Notes: generated by a model not told the origin, from the sequence alone. Positions 50,352-60,030 are shown, counted from the stretch's first letter. The stretch: 64,000 nt of DNA from Desulfobulbaceae bacterium (GCA_024640625.1 JAHEER010000001.1:62001-126000), one strand, 5' to 3'. Made by a program: numbers and translations.

Positions 50352-52129
50352 CGGTCACCGGCCTTTGCGGATTTATAGGTATATTTAATCATCTCCCAGG
50401 CAGCGGTAGGGCACCTCTCGGCGCATATACCGCAATGCAGACAGACATTTTCATCTTTGACCATGACCCGCCCGGTGGACAGGATATCTGAGACATACAG
50501 GGACTGTTCCTTGTTTCTGGCGGGGACCAGCAGCCGTTCTCGCAGTTCCTCCTCCTCACCATTCTCGATGAAATTGATACAGGTGGTCGGACAAGCGTCG
50601 ACACAGGCGTCGCACTCGATACACAGCCCTTCATCAAATACCGTCTGGACATCACAGTTCAGACACCTCTTGGCCTCGACCTTGCCGCCCTGCTCGCCAT
50701 AGCCGAGTTCGACCTCGACCAGCCGGTCGCGGAGCGACTTGGCCTTGTCGACCATCGGTACGTGCTGGCGTTCATCCTCTGTTACATGGCTGTCGTAGAG
50801 CCAGTCATGGAAACCCAGCTTCTGTCCGGCCAGGGTAACCTCCGGCTCCGGCCGGTTGTGCAGATCCTCGCCGCGGCAGAGAAGATCGATGGAGATCGCG
50901 GCTTCGTGTCCATGGGCGACGGCGATAATTATGTTGCCGGGGCCAAAGGCCGAGTCACCGCCAAAAAAGACAGTGGGCACCGAAGACTGCAGGGTGACCG
51001 GGTCAAGCTTGGGGAGTCCGTAATCGTCGAAAGCGATGTTACATTCCGGTTCGATAAACGGAAAAGCGTTCTGCTGACCGATCGCTAAAAGCACCTCGTC
51101 GCACTCAAGCACGACAGGTTCCTCTCCGGTGGGAACAAGTTTCCTTTTACCCTGCTCGTCATACTCCGGCATTACCTTCTCAAAACGCATGCCTTGCAGA
51201 CGGCCGTCCTCAACGATGAATTCCAGCGGGGTCAAATTTTCGAGAATGGGGATATCTTCGTGCAGGGCGTCTTCAATCTCCCATTCCGAAGCTTTCATTT
51301 CACTCCGGGGGCTGCGGACGATGACCTTGACGTCCTCGCCGCCCAGCCGCCGCGCGGTGCGGCAGCAATCCATGGCGGTATTGCCGCCGCCCAGTACCAG
51401 CACGCGTTTTCCTGTTTTTTCCACATGATCGAACACCACGCTCGCCAGCCAGTCAATCCCGACATGGATGAATTTATCCCCCTCCTGACGACCCGGCAGG
51501 TTGGGCAGGTCTCGTCCGCGGGGCGCGCCGGAACCGATGAACACCGCATCGTAATCCTGGTCGAGGATCTCCTTGAGGCTCGACACATAGGTGTTGAGAT
51601 AGGTGGTGATACCCCCCATATCCAGAATGTAGTTTATTTCTTCGTTGAGTACCCTTTCCGGCAATCTGAAGGAGGGGACCTGGCTCCGCATGAAGCCTCC
51701 GGCCTTGGTGGCATCGTCATAGAGATCGAGTTCGTAGCCCAGGAGCGACAAGTCCCGGGCCACTGTGAGTGAGGCGGGGCCACCGCCTATCAAGGCGATT
51801 TTTTTGCCGTTCTTTTTCTCTGGTGCCTTTGGGAGACGGGCTGAAATATCGTCACGGTTGTCAGCCGCTACCCTCTTGAGGCGGCAGATGGCCACCGGCT
51901 CGTCCTCCACCCTATCACGTCTGCAGGCAGGCTCGCAGGGACGGTCGCAGACTCTACCCAAAATCCCCGGGAAGACGTTGGAGACCCAGTTGATCATGTA
52001 GGCTTTGGTGAACCTCTCATGGAGGATCAGCCGGATGTATTCAGGCACCGGTGTGTGCGCCGGGCAGGCGTATTGACAGTCTACAACCCTATGGAAATAT
52101 TCGGGATTTTTAATATCGGTTGGCTTCAC
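50348..52129 (-). CDS. GltD-like FAD/Fe-S oxidoreductase coupled to KorAB
   Basis: This 593-residue protein has an N-terminal Cys cluster (CQYACPAHTPVPEY, then CDRPCEPACRR), an FAD motif ALIGGGPASLTVA (about 113), an NAD(P)H motif VLVLGGGNTAMDCC (about 248) and two C-terminal [4Fe-4S] sites: CIECDACVDACP (about 520) and CLHCGICAERCP (about 570). It resembles the small subunit of glutamate synthase with extra ferredoxin sites. Placed first in an operon with korA and korB, it probably moves electrons between reduced ferredoxin and NAD(P)+. Such a third gene is known beside some KorAB. Confidence 0.8.
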   Translation of the reverse strand: MKPTDIKNPEYFHRVVDCQYACPAHTPVPEYIRLILHERFTKAYMINWVSNVFPGILGRVCDRPCEPACRRDRVEDEPVAICRLKRVAADNRDDISARLPKAPEKKNGKKIALIGGGPASLTVARDLSLLGYELDLYDDATKAGGFMRSQVPSFRLPERVLNEEINYILDMGGITTYLNTYVSSLKEILDQDYDAVFIGSGAPRGRDLPNLPGRQEGDKFIHVGIDWLASVVFDHVEKTGKRVLVLGGGNTAMDCCRTARRLGGEDVKVIVRSPRSEMKASEWEIEDALHEDIPILENLTPLEFIVEDGRLQGMRFEKVMPEYDEQGKRKLVPTGEEPVVLECDEVLLAIGQQNAFPFIEPECNIAFDDYGLPKLDPVTLQSSVPTVFFGGDSAFGPGNIIIAVAHGHEAAISIDLLCRGEDLHNRPEPEVTLAGQKLGFHDWLYDSHVTEDERQHVPMVDKAKSLRDRLVEVELGYGEQGGKVEAKRCLNCDVQTVFDEGLCIECDACVDACPTTCINFIENGEEEELRERLLVPARNKEQSLYVSDILSTGRVMVKDENVCLHCGICAERCPTAAWEMIKYTYKSAKAGDR

Positions 52130-52362
52130 AAGTCGGCTCTCAGAAAGGGGTGGTGGAAAAGGGCAGCGGACGATTCCTTCTTACCAGTATGTAGGGAAAA
52201 TGCCAAGTTTATTCGTGGTATCAAATGGTTAGATAATAGCAACAATAATCATTATCAACTCCATTAAAATAATGCCTGCGCCCTGAAAAGCAAGCCAAAT
52301 TTACATTTATGTAAAAACGAAATTTATATTTATTTTAGACAGTTAGGGAGGGCAAGGCGAGT

Positions 52363-52394
52363 GCTGCGGGAGATTTCTGTATCCCCCGCAGCAG
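52363..52394 (-). terminator. GC-rich hairpin after ilvD
   Basis: TGCTGCGGG (52363-52371) pairs with CCCGCAGCA (52386-52394), nine pairs, 11 bases beyond the ilvD stop in the leftward direction. There is no T run. The stretch 52130-52362 contains no gene and must hold the promoter of the korC-like operon. Confidence 0.5.
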
Positions 52395-52404
52395 GTTGGT
52401 GAAA

Positions 52405-54240
52405 CTATTCGGGCACTATCCGCACCGCCCCGAGATCGGCGGACGAGGCGAGCAGTGCATAGGCTTTAAGAGCCGTGGAAATCTGGCGGGGCCGGGACGG
52501 TGGCTTGAAAGCCAGGGAGCCGCGCTTTTCCTCCTCAGCTCGCCTCGCTTCCAGCTCGGTCACGCTGATTGCCACGTTGATGGTTCTCTTGGGGATATCT
52601 ATGGCAATGGTATCGCCGTCTTTCACCAGGCCGATTGCGCCACCCGCTGCTGCTTCGGGGCTCACATGACCAATCGACAGACCGGAGGTGCCCCCTGAGA
52701 ACCTGCCGTCGGTGACCAGGGCACATTCCTTGCCCAGGTTTCTCGACTTGAGATAGGACGTGGGATAGAGCATTTCCTGCATGCCGGGGCCGCCACGCGG
52801 GCCCTCGAAGCGAATAACCACCACGTCGCCGGCACCGATGGTGCCGTCTAAAATCGCCTCACAGGCGTCTTCCTGGGAGTCGCAGACGCGGGCGGTTCCG
52901 GAAAATACCAGGATGGACTCATCGACCCCGGCTGTTTTCACGATGCAGCCGTTTTCGGCAATGTTGCCGAACAATACAGCCAGGCCGCCGTCTTTTGAGA
53001 AGGCGTGTTCAGCCGAACGGATGCAGCCGTTCCGCCGATCGAGATCGGCTTCTTTGTAGCTGCTCTGCTGGGAGCCCATCACCAGGTTTCTGCCAATATT
53101 TCCCGGTGCGCTCAGGTAGAGTTCTCTGGCTTCCGGGGTCGCTGATGCCAATGTGATGTCGTGGCTTTCGAGCACCGCCTTTAGGGTGGGGCTGTCCACC
53201 CTGCTCACCGACGTGTCAATCAGCCCGGCCCGGTCCAGCTCAGCCATAATTCCCAGGATGCCGCCGGCCCGATTCACATCTTCAACATGGTAGGACGAGG
53301 AAGGGGAAACCTTGCAGAGGTTGGGGATTTTTCTGGACAGCTCGTCGATATCCTTCATGGTGAAATCGACCTTAGCCTCATGGGCTATGGCCAGCAGATG
53401 GAGCACCGTATTGGTCGAGCCGCCCATGGCGATGTCGAGCGACATGGCATTTCGGAAGGCGGCTTTGGAGCCAATCGAGCGGGGCAGGACCGTGCCGTCT
53501 TCGCTGCCGTAGTAAGCGTCCGCCATTGCAACAATACGCTCCGCCGCTTTCTCGAACAGAGAGATTCGCTGTGCATGGGTGGCCACCACCGTGCCATTGC
53601 CCGGCAGGGCCAGGCCCAGGGCCTCGTTGAGGCAGTTCATCGAATTGGCAGTAAACATGCCCGAGCAGGAGCCGCAGGTCGGGCAGGCGCAGCGTTCGAT
53701 GCGCTCCATGTCGCTGTCGGACACGGCTTGATCGGCAGCCATGACCATGGCGTCAATCAGGTCGTACTTCTCGTCGCCGTCGACCCCGGCTTCCATGGGG
53801 CCGCCAGAGACAAATATGGTCGGGATGTTGAGCCGCATGGCAGCCATCAGCATGCCGGGGGTGATCTTGTCGCAGTTAGATATACAAATCATGGCGTCGA
53901 CGGTGTGGGCGTTGCACATGTACTCAACGCTGTCGGCGATCAGATCCCGTGAAGGCAGCGAATAGAGCATGCCGTCATGACCCATGGCGATGCCGTCGTC
54001 AATGGCGATGGTGTTGAATTCGGCCGCAAAACAGCCTTTCTTTTCGATTATCTTTTTTAAGTGCTGACCTATTTCATGCAGGTGCATGTGGCCCGGAACG
54101 AACTGAGTAAAGGAGTTGACGATGGCGATGACTGGTCTGCTCATGTGCTCCTCTCGCATTCCGTTTGCCCGCCAGAGACTGCGGGCTCCGGCCATTCTTC
54201 GGCCCTGGGTTGTGGTGGCGCTGCGTAGGGGGATGGTCAT
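52405..54240 (-). CDS. ilvD: Dihydroxy-acid dehydratase
   Basis: This 611-residue enzyme makes 2-oxo acids from dihydroxy acids in isoleucine and valine synthesis. Canonical motifs are seen: [14 protein letters not shown] near residue 37, [12 protein letters not shown], the Fe-S Cys in [10 protein letters not shown] (about 122) and [11 protein letters not shown] (about 192). The C-terminal [16 protein letters not shown] segment completes the active site. The start follows GAGG. It is monocistronic, divergent from pilT. It is more typical of IlvD than the copy at 23161. Confidence 0.9.
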   Translation of the reverse strand: MTIPLRSATTTQGRRMAGARSLWRANGMREEHMSRPVIAIVNSFTQFVPGHMHLHEIGQHLKKIIEKKGCFAAEFNTIAIDDGIAMGHDGMLYSLPSRDLIADSVEYMCNAHTVDAMICISNCDKITPGMLMAAMRLNIPTIFVSGGPMEAGVDGDEKYDLIDAMVMAADQAVSDSDMERIERCACPTCGSCSGMFTANSMNCLNEALGLALPGNGTVVATHAQRISLFEKAAERIVAMADAYYGSEDGTVLPRSIGSKAAFRNAMSLDIAMGGSTNTVLHLLAIAHEAKVDFTMKDIDELSRKIPNLCKVSPSSSYHVEDVNRAGGILGIMAELDRAGLIDTSVSRVDSPTLKAVLESHDITLASATPEARELYLSAPGNIGRNLVMGSQQSSYKEADLDRRNGCIRSAEHAFSKDGGLAVLFGNIAENGCIVKTAGVDESILVFSGTARVCDSQEDACEAILDGTIGAGDVVVIRFEGPRGGPGMQEMLYPTSYLKSRNLGKECALVTDGRFSGGTSGLSIGHVSPEAAAGGAIGLVKDGDTIAIDIPKRTINVAISVTELEARRAEEEKRGSLAFKPPSRPRQISTALKAYALLASSADLGAVRIVPE

Positions 54241-54382
54241 GGGGTACCTCGCTCAAAGAAAATCCGCTCCCGACTTGGGTCGGAATGAGCGGAAAATGTT
54301 AGAAAAAACTGTACTTTTTCAAAAATCTATTACAGTATACAATGAAACAGAGGAGTATTGCACAATTTTTCAGGAGGTTGGT

Positions 54383-55555
54383 ATGAAAAAGACGGAGATT
54401 GATTATTGGATCACCGCAATGCTGGAATCCCACCCCAATGTTTCCGATTTAAATATCACGGTTGGCAAGACTCTGCAGGTAGAATCGGCGGGTGTTCTGA
54501 AACCGGTCGAAGTTGAGCCTCCGATAAAGGAGCTGACGCCGTTCCAGTCTGAAACTTTCGCCCTCAACCTGATTGGCAACAACAAGCGGCTGCTTAACGA
54601 TCTGGTCGTCAACGGCTCCTGCGACCTATCGTACGCATTCAGCGAGGAGGCCCGTTTCAGGGTCAATATCTTCACCACCAAAGGGTACATCACCACGGTG
54701 ATGCGTAAGCTGGAGACCAAGGTTCCTTCGATTGAGGACATGAACTTTCCCCATGCCTTTGAAAAAATGGCCGCGGAACTCAACGGCATCGTTATTTTCA
54801 CCGGTGCCACCGGTACCGGTAAGACAACCTCGCTGGCGGCCCTGCTGAACCGAATCAATCAGGAGCGGGCGGTGCATGTGGTCACGCTCGAAGATCCCAT
54901 CGAATATATGCACACCCATAACCAGGCGACCTTCAACCAGAGGGAATTGGGACATGATTTCTCGAGCTATGCGATGGGAATGAGGGCAGCCCTCAGGCAG
55001 GCGCCCAAGGTTATTCTGGTGGGTGAGATGCGCGACAAGGAGACCATGGAGATCGGCTTGACAGCCGCCGAAACGGGCCATCTTGTATTGTCCACCCTGC
55101 ACACCATTGATGCCGGCCAGGCCATCAACCGTTGCCTGGGTATGTTCGAGCAGGAAGAGCAGCCCCAGATCCGGCACCGGCTGGCTGACACCATCCGCTG
55201 GGTTGTCAGCCAGCGGTTGCTGCCGAGAGTCGGGGGCGGCCGGATCGCCGCCATGGAGATCCTCTGCACCAGTCTCAGGGTGAAGGATCTGATTCTCAAC
55301 GGCGAAACCGAAGACAAGACCTTTTACGAGGTCATAAAGGCGGGGTCTGCGCTGGAGATGCGAACCTTCGACCAGCATATACTCGAATTGTTCAGCCATG
55401 GCCTGATCACCGAGGAAACGGCTGTGAGGTATTGTTCCTACCGCAACGAGATCTTCCGCGGCATTGACCAAATTAAGGCGGCCCGGGGCGAAGCGACCTC
55501 GAGCCTCAAGGACCTGGCCATGGAAGAGGAGGAAGATCAGTCGTTTGGGTACTAA
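54383..55555 (+). CDS. pilT: PilT/PilU-family type IV pilus retraction ATPase
   Basis: This 390-residue ATPase starts at ATG 54383 behind CAGGAGGTTGG. It has Walker A GATGTGKTTS (141-150), the Asp box VTLEDPIEYMH, a Walker B-like VILVGEMRD and the His box TGHLVLSTLHT. These are the classic PilT motifs, and the protein drives pilus retraction and twitching motility. No other pilus genes are in the window. An acidic tail (EEEEDQSFGY) ends the protein. An upstream in-frame extension overlaps ilvD and is not used. Confidence 0.85.
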   Translation: MKKTEIDYWITAMLESHPNVSDLNITVGKTLQVESAGVLKPVEVEPPIKELTPFQSETFALNLIGNNKRLLNDLVVNGSCDLSYAFSEEARFRVNIFTTKGYITTVMRKLETKVPSIEDMNFPHAFEKMAAELNGIVIFTGATGTGKTTSLAALLNRINQERAVHVVTLEDPIEYMHTHNQATFNQRELGHDFSSYAMGMRAALRQAPKVILVGEMRDKETMEIGLTAAETGHLVLSTLHTIDAGQAINRCLGMFEQEEQPQIRHRLADTIRWVVSQRLLPRVGGGRIAAMEILCTSLRVKDLILNGETEDKTFYEVIKAGSALEMRTFDQHILELFSHGLITEETAVRYCSYRNEIFRGIDQIKAARGEATSSLKDLAMEEEEDQSFGY

Positions 55556-55627
55556 GCAGACGCACATCTTTTCCGGGCTGAGCTAATCAGCAACTGAACT
55601 AAGCAGATCAGCAGAAGAGAGACGGTT

Positions 55628-56299
55628 ATGAAGATCACATGCAGCGCGTGCGGTAAATCCCATAAATCGAATTCCAAACTGGAAGCGAGCCTGGACAAAC
55701 TTCTACCCGGCCAGAGGATTCGCCTTAAATGCGGTCAATGCGGGGAGCCCATACCCCTGAGCAGAGAGGATCTCTATGGCGATAGGGCTAGCACGATCAG
55801 GCCGCCGGAACCGCCCGATATCAGTTGGCTCAAAGATGGAGTCTTCGACGATGAGGAAATCGTTGCCGACATTCCCCAGGCACTGATCGTCGCCAGGCCC
55901 GGCGATGCCAGGGAGAAAATGAGCAGTGCCCTGTCCGGTCTCGGGTATCGAACCGAAACCACTGAACAGACAGGGGACATGGTTACTCAGATGCAGTTCG
56001 TCAATTACACCTGTGTGGTGCTGAATACAGAGTGTGTTGAGGGAAATTTCGCAGACGATCCGCTGCATCGCTTCCTCTGCTCCATGGAAATGTCACGCCG
56101 GCGAAATGTTCTCTATGTACTCGTAGGACCGGAATTCAAAACCTTCTATAATCTACAGGCTCTAACAAATTCAGCTAACCTGGTGGTCAATTCCAGTGAC
56201 ATTCCCCATTTCGGAGTTATATTGAGAAAAGCCATTCCGGAATATGAACAGCTTTTTGGCCCCTATATGGATGAAATGAAAATTCAGGGGAAACAATAA
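55628..56299 (+). CDS. Zinc-ribbon protein with receiver-like C-terminal domain
   Basis: This 223-residue protein begins with a zinc ribbon with Cys pairs CSACGKSH (about residue 5) and LKCGQCGEP (about 35). After a linker comes a domain (about 85-215) with a receiver-like pattern: PQALIVARPGD, then NYTCVVLNTE where the phospho-acceptor Asp would be Asn or absent, and NVLYVLVGPEFK. It thus looks like a degenerate, non-phosphorylated receiver. It follows pilT by 72 bases and may assist pilus control. Function is unknown. Confidence 0.65.
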   Translation: MKITCSACGKSHKSNSKLEASLDKLLPGQRIRLKCGQCGEPIPLSREDLYGDRASTIRPPEPPDISWLKDGVFDDEEIVADIPQALIVARPGDAREKMSSALSGLGYRTETTEQTGDMVTQMQFVNYTCVVLNTECVEGNFADDPLHRFLCSMEMSRRRNVLYVLVGPEFKTFYNLQALTNSANLVVNSSDIPHFGVILRKAIPEYEQLFGPYMDEMKIQGKQ

Positions 56300-56389
56300 C
56301 TGCAATGAACCCATTCCGGCAGTCCGCCTGATCGCCGGCGGGCTGCATGAAGTCAGTCTGCCTCCCTGCCAATTTACCACGTCTGCCCC

Positions 56390-56887
56390 ATGAAGCGCTT
56401 CCTGCCTATCACCCTCATCGCTCTCCTGCTCTTGACGAGCGGTGTCTGGCTGTTGTCAGGTCCATCGACCCCGATCACTCAAGCCGATGTACAGCAAGGT
56501 GCGTCTGTAAGGGATGGAACGCAAGCAGTATCTGCGGTCGAAGTCCAGCCGCGTTTCAAGACGGTGTCCGCCGCTGAAGCCGCGGAGTTGATGAGAACAA
56601 GAGAAAACTTGCAGATCATAGATGTGAGAACTCCTCAGGAACGCAAACAATTCCGCATCGCCGACTCCAAGCTGGTGCCCGTGGGCGATGTGTTGCGGGG
56701 CGTCTTCGAGGCCGATCCAGAACAACCGCTGATGCTCATCTGCGCCGTCGGCGGCCGCAGCTATGTAGCTTCAAAAGTGATGTCAGCCCGCGGCTACCGG
56801 GAGGTCTACAACCTGGATGGAGGGATCGAATCCTGGCGCCGGGCAGGCTTTCCCCTGGAGAGCGGCCCCGAAGGCCCGGCTCGATAG
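56390..56887 (+). CDS. Exported rhodanese-like sulfurtransferase
   Basis: This 165-residue protein has an N-terminal signal peptide or membrane anchor (residues 4-23) and a single rhodanese domain (about 58-160). The active site is LICAVGGRSY with the catalytic Cys near residue 125, and the domain ends in YNLDGGIESWRRAGFP, as is usual. It would handle sulfur or polysulfide in the periplasm. The start has no clear ribosome site. It stands 90 bases after the zinc-ribbon gene and before rpsA. Confidence 0.8.
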   Translation: MKRFLPITLIALLLLTSGVWLLSGPSTPITQADVQQGASVRDGTQAVSAVEVQPRFKTVSAAEAAELMRTRENLQIIDVRTPQERKQFRIADSKLVPVGDVLRGVFEADPEQPLMLICAVGGRSYVASKVMSARGYREVYNLDGGIESWRRAGFPLESGPEGPAR

Positions 56888-56977
56888 TCCTATCTTATCG
56901 TAATCAATTATAAAAAAACAGTTTTTGTGGAATCGATTCAAGGGCCTTTCCGGCACTGACTCAGGTCTAATAAAACC

Positions 56978-57006
56978 TTGTCTCTCCATCACTTTCATGG
57001 TATAAA
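56978..57006 (+). promoter_or_regulatory. Likely promoter of rpsA
   Basis: TTGTCT (56978-56983), 17-base spacer, TATAAA (57001-57006). It predicts a leader of about 125 bases before the rpsA start. The rest of the 250-base gap contains a possible CCCC/GGGG hairpin at about 57019-57030. Confidence 0.55.
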
Positions 57007-57109
57007 GCACAATTCCCCTGCTGGGGCTGCCCTCTGGAGTTTGGAGCGCAGTTCCACAGTTGTGCAGGTGTCTGTTACATAACAGGCTGAGATTAATAAC
57101 AAAAACCTT

Positions 57110-57124
57110 GCGGGATGTTCCCGC
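57110..57124 (+). promoter_or_regulatory. Hairpin just upstream of the rpsA start
   Basis: GCGGG (57110-57114) pairs with CCCGC (57120-57124), flanked by TT and GCAA, ending 15 bases before the ATG. No Shine-Dalgarno sequence is visible. In E. coli, the rpsA leader also lacks a good SD and folds into hairpins for S1 autoregulation, so a similar control is plausible here. Confidence 0.45.
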
Positions 57125-57139
57125 GCAACGAGCAAACCA

Positions 57140-58870
57140 ATGAGCGAAGAAACCAACCAATCAAATCAAACAGAGAGTAATGAAGAGCTCAGCTTTGCCG
57201 AGCTTTTCGAGATGGAAGAAAACAACAAGGTCGTCGAAGTGGGCAATGTTGCCTTTGGCACCATAATTGGAGAAGACGACGATTGTTACCTTGTCGATGT
57301 CGGGGATAAAGCCGAGAGCTACATCCCTAAATCTGAGTTTCGCCTCGACGACGCTGAGGAGATCAAGGTGGGCGACACCATCGAGGTCTTCGTTGAGCGG
57401 CGTAAAGATGAAGGCGGTTTACTTCTGTCTCGTGAAAAGGCCATCGCCATCAAGGTCTGGGAAGATATTGCCAGGATCCAGGAAGCTGACGGAACCATTC
57501 AGGGTAGTATCGAGAGCCGGGTCAAGGGTGGCATGTCGGTCGATATCGGCGTGCCTGCCTTCCTGCCTTATTCCCAGATTGATTTGCGGCCGGTCAAGGA
57601 CCTGGACGGTTTGATTGGTCAATCATATGACTTCAAGATTCTCAAATTCAACCGCAAGCGCAACAACGTGGTTATCTCCCGCCGGGCAATTCTCGAGGAA
57701 GAACGCAATAAACTGCGTGAGGAGATGCGCTCCCGTCTGGAAGAAGGACAGATTATCAGCGGCTCCATTACCAATATCACCGACTACGGCCTGTTCATCG
57801 ATATGGGCGGCATGGACGGCCTCTGCCACATCACCGACCTGAGTTGGGGACGGGTTTCCCATCCGGCCAAGCTCTACAAGGTGGGGCAAGAAGTCGAGGT
57901 CAAGGTGCTCAAGTACGACCGTGACAACGATCGGGTCAGCCTCGGTATAAAGCAGTTGCGTGACGATCCCTGGGCCACCGTTACCGAGCGTTATCCGCTG
58001 GGCGAGAAGGCGGTGGGTAAAGTCGTCTCGATCACCGATTACGGTGTCTTCGTCGAACTCGAGGAAGGGGTCGAGGGACTTATCCATGTCTCCGAAATGA
58101 CCTGGTCGAAAAAACCCCGGCATCCGTCCAAAATCGTCGCGGTTGGAGATACCATCGAGATTATGGTGCTCAACATCGAACCGGAGACCAAGCGCATTTC
58201 CCTGGGTATGAAGCAGCTTCAGCCCAACCCCTGGGATATGGTCATCGAGAGCTATCCAGTGGGGGCAATCATCGAAGGCAAGATCAAGAACATCACCGAC
58301 TTCGGTGTCTTCATCGGTATCGAGGAAGGTATCGATGGACTGATTCATGTCTCAGATCTGTCCTGGACCGAGCGCATCAAGCATCCTGCAGAAAAATACG
58401 CCAAGGGCGACACAATTCAGGCGGTCGTTCTGAAGATCGACAAGGAGAACGAGCGTTTTTCACTGGGCGTCAAGCAGCTCACCCCGGATCCCTGGCAGAC
58501 GGCCTATAACAATTATCCCTCGGGCACCGTGGTTGAGGGTGAAATTACCAACGTCACCGATTTCGGCGTCTTTGTGAAACTCGAAGAAGGCATAGAGGGG
58601 TTGGTTCACGTTTCAGAAATTCCCAAGGACAAGGTGAAGAGTCCGGCGGAACATTACAACGTCGGTGATACTCTCAAGGCTATCGTCATCAACGTGTCCG
58701 CCAAGGACAGAAAGATCGGGTTGTCGGTGAAGACTCTCGAGGATGAAGGAGAAGCCGAGGCAGTGGAGAAGATCAAGAAAGCGGAAGCAGAAATCGCCGA
58801 GGCTGCTCCGGCAACCTTTGGTGATCTGCTTAAGGCCGCCGCCGAGGGAGGCCCCAAAACCGAAGAGTAG
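57140..58870 (+). CDS. rpsA: 30S ribosomal protein S1
   Basis: This 576-residue protein has six S1 RNA-binding repeats. The first two (about 35-185) are the diverged ones, and the last four show the clear pattern GxV..ITDYGVFVELEEGVEGLIHVSEM, of which ITDYGVF and GLIHVSE are visible. The acidic N-terminus and the Ala/Glu-rich tail are normal. S1 helps the ribosome unfold and bind messages. It is followed by a strong terminator. Length is slightly above E. coli S1 (557). Confidence 0.95.
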   Translation: MSEETNQSNQTESNEELSFAELFEMEENNKVVEVGNVAFGTIIGEDDDCYLVDVGDKAESYIPKSEFRLDDAEEIKVGDTIEVFVERRKDEGGLLLSREKAIAIKVWEDIARIQEADGTIQGSIESRVKGGMSVDIGVPAFLPYSQIDLRPVKDLDGLIGQSYDFKILKFNRKRNNVVISRRAILEEERNKLREEMRSRLEEGQIISGSITNITDYGLFIDMGGMDGLCHITDLSWGRVSHPAKLYKVGQEVEVKVLKYDRDNDRVSLGIKQLRDDPWATVTERYPLGEKAVGKVVSITDYGVFVELEEGVEGLIHVSEMTWSKKPRHPSKIVAVGDTIEIMVLNIEPETKRISLGMKQLQPNPWDMVIESYPVGAIIEGKIKNITDFGVFIGIEEGIDGLIHVSDLSWTERIKHPAEKYAKGDTIQAVVLKIDKENERFSLGVKQLTPDPWQTAYNNYPSGTVVEGEITNVTDFGVFVKLEEGIEGLVHVSEIPKDKVKSPAEHYNVGDTLKAIVINVSAKDRKIGLSVKTLEDEGEAEAVEKIKKAEAEIAEAAPATFGDLLKAAAEGGPKTEE

Positions 58871-58890
58871 GACACCCGTCCAAGGGTGAT

Positions 58891-58929
58891 AAAAGGTTGT
58901 TTCGCCTGACCGCGGAGCAACCTTTTTTT
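58891..58929 (+). terminator. rpsA terminator
   Basis: AAAAGGTTG (58891-58899) pairs with CAACCTTTT (58918-58926), ending in a run of seven T. A smaller CACCC/GGGTG hairpin precedes it at 58873-58888. Confidence 0.8.
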
Positions 58930-58958
58930 ATATCTTATTTTAATGGGTTAGAAAGTCA

Positions 58959-59249
58959 ATGAGCATGCTAAAGAAAGAACTGGTTGATAAAATCAGCGAT
59001 AACCTGGCCCTGCACAAGCAGGATGTCAATGTTGCTGTCGATATAATTCTTGACTCGATGGCCGAAGCACTCGCCGAGGGCAGAAGGGTGGAGTTACGAG
59101 GCTTCGGCAGTTTCTCAACAAGGAATCGCAAAGCCCGTCAGACCAAAAATCCCCGGACCGGAGTGATGATGGATATCGGTGAGCGCAAAACGATCCACTT
59201 CACCATGAGTAAATCACTTAAAGAAGCACTCATTAACGGAAAGGGCTGA
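58959..59249 (+). CDS. HU/IHF family DNA-binding protein
   Basis: This 96-residue histone-like protein starts with KKELVDKIS and has the beta-arm segment VELRGFGSFSTRNRKARQTKNPRTG (core GFGSFSTR and KNPRTG), typical for the HU/IHF family, closest to the IHF-beta type. It binds and bends DNA as a dimer. Its 3' end overlaps the convergent tsaC-like gene by 17 bases. The ribosome site is weak. Confidence 0.85.
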   Translation: MSMLKKELVDKISDNLALHKQDVNVAVDIILDSMAEALAEGRRVELRGFGSFSTRNRKARQTKNPRTGVMMDIGERKTIHFTMSKSLKEALINGKG

Positions 59250-59844
59250 CATCGCCTTTTCCTTCCCTGAGAATTTCCGGCCTGTCGCCGGTGAGATCGA
59301 TGAGCGAGGAGGGGTCCGGGTAGACCGGGCCTCCGTCGATGATCACATCGACATGATTGTTGAGAAGTATTTCGATTTCGAAGGCCTGGGTGGGCGGTGC
59401 CGTATCGTCATTAACGGGGATACTGGTGTTGATGATCGGGGAGCCGAGTTCCTCGAGCAGTGACCGGCAGATGACATGTTCCGGAACCCTGATACCGACC
59501 GTTTTCTGCTTGGTCGTCATCACCTTGGGAACCAGTTTGGTTCCGGGAAGTACAAAGGTGTAGGGCCCGGGCAGATTTTTTTTCAGCAGCCGATAGGCCG
59601 TGTTTGAGACATGGGCATACTGACTGATGTTCTTCAAGTCGTAGCACATGAACGAGAACGGTTTGCTGGGCGGCCGTTTCTTCAGTCTGACAATCCTTTT
59701 TATTGCTTTTGGATTGAAAATATCGCAGCCAATGCCGTAACCGGTATCGGTGGGGTAACAGATTACGGCTCCCTGGTTAATCTTTTCGACTACTCTGCGG
59801 ATGAGACGGAGCTGCGGGTTATAAGGGTTAATCTCGACAATCAT
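59233..59844 (-). CDS. L-threonylcarbamoyladenylate synthase (TsaC/Sua5/YrdC family)
   Basis: This 203-residue protein has the YrdC fold: AVICYPTDTGYGIGCD near residue 27, the KKRPPSKPFSFMC substrate-binding segment (about 55) and LPGPYTFVLPGT (about 92). The last part shows TVGIRVPEH and the SLIDLTGDRPEILREG end. It makes the threonylcarbamoyl-AMP used for the t6A tRNA modification. It is closer to the YciO side branch than to E. coli TsaC, so the enzyme role should be taken with care. It ends in convergent overlap with the HU gene. Confidence 0.75.
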   Translation of the reverse strand: MIVEINPYNPQLRLIRRVVEKINQGAVICYPTDTGYGIGCDIFNPKAIKRIVRLKKRPPSKPFSFMCYDLKNISQYAHVSNTAYRLLKKNLPGPYTFVLPGTKLVPKVMTTKQKTVGIRVPEHVICRSLLEELGSPIINTSIPVNDDTAPPTQAFEIEILLNNHVDVIIDGGPVYPDPSSLIDLTGDRPEILREGKGDVSPFR

Positions 59845-60005
59845 GGGAGCATGTCAGATGCGGGATGCCCGGCTGCTTATCATCTGATGAGCCTGAAATA
59901 CACTCATATTCTAAAACGCTGGAATTTTTTTTTATAGGCATTTAAACTAAGGCAGCGTTTCTCGGAGATTTCTAACAATTTCTAGTTTTTTCAATAGCTT
60001 GTGAC

Positions 60006-60011
60006 ATATAA
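60006..60011 (+). promoter_or_regulatory. Possible -10 box of guaB
   Basis: A perfect TATAAT lies 19 bases before the guaB ATG, but the -35 region is poor (TAGTTT at 17-base spacing). Transcription from here would give a very short leader that still keeps the AAAGGAG ribosome site. Confidence 0.4.
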
Positions 60012-60030
60012 TTGGCAAAAGGAGTTACCT

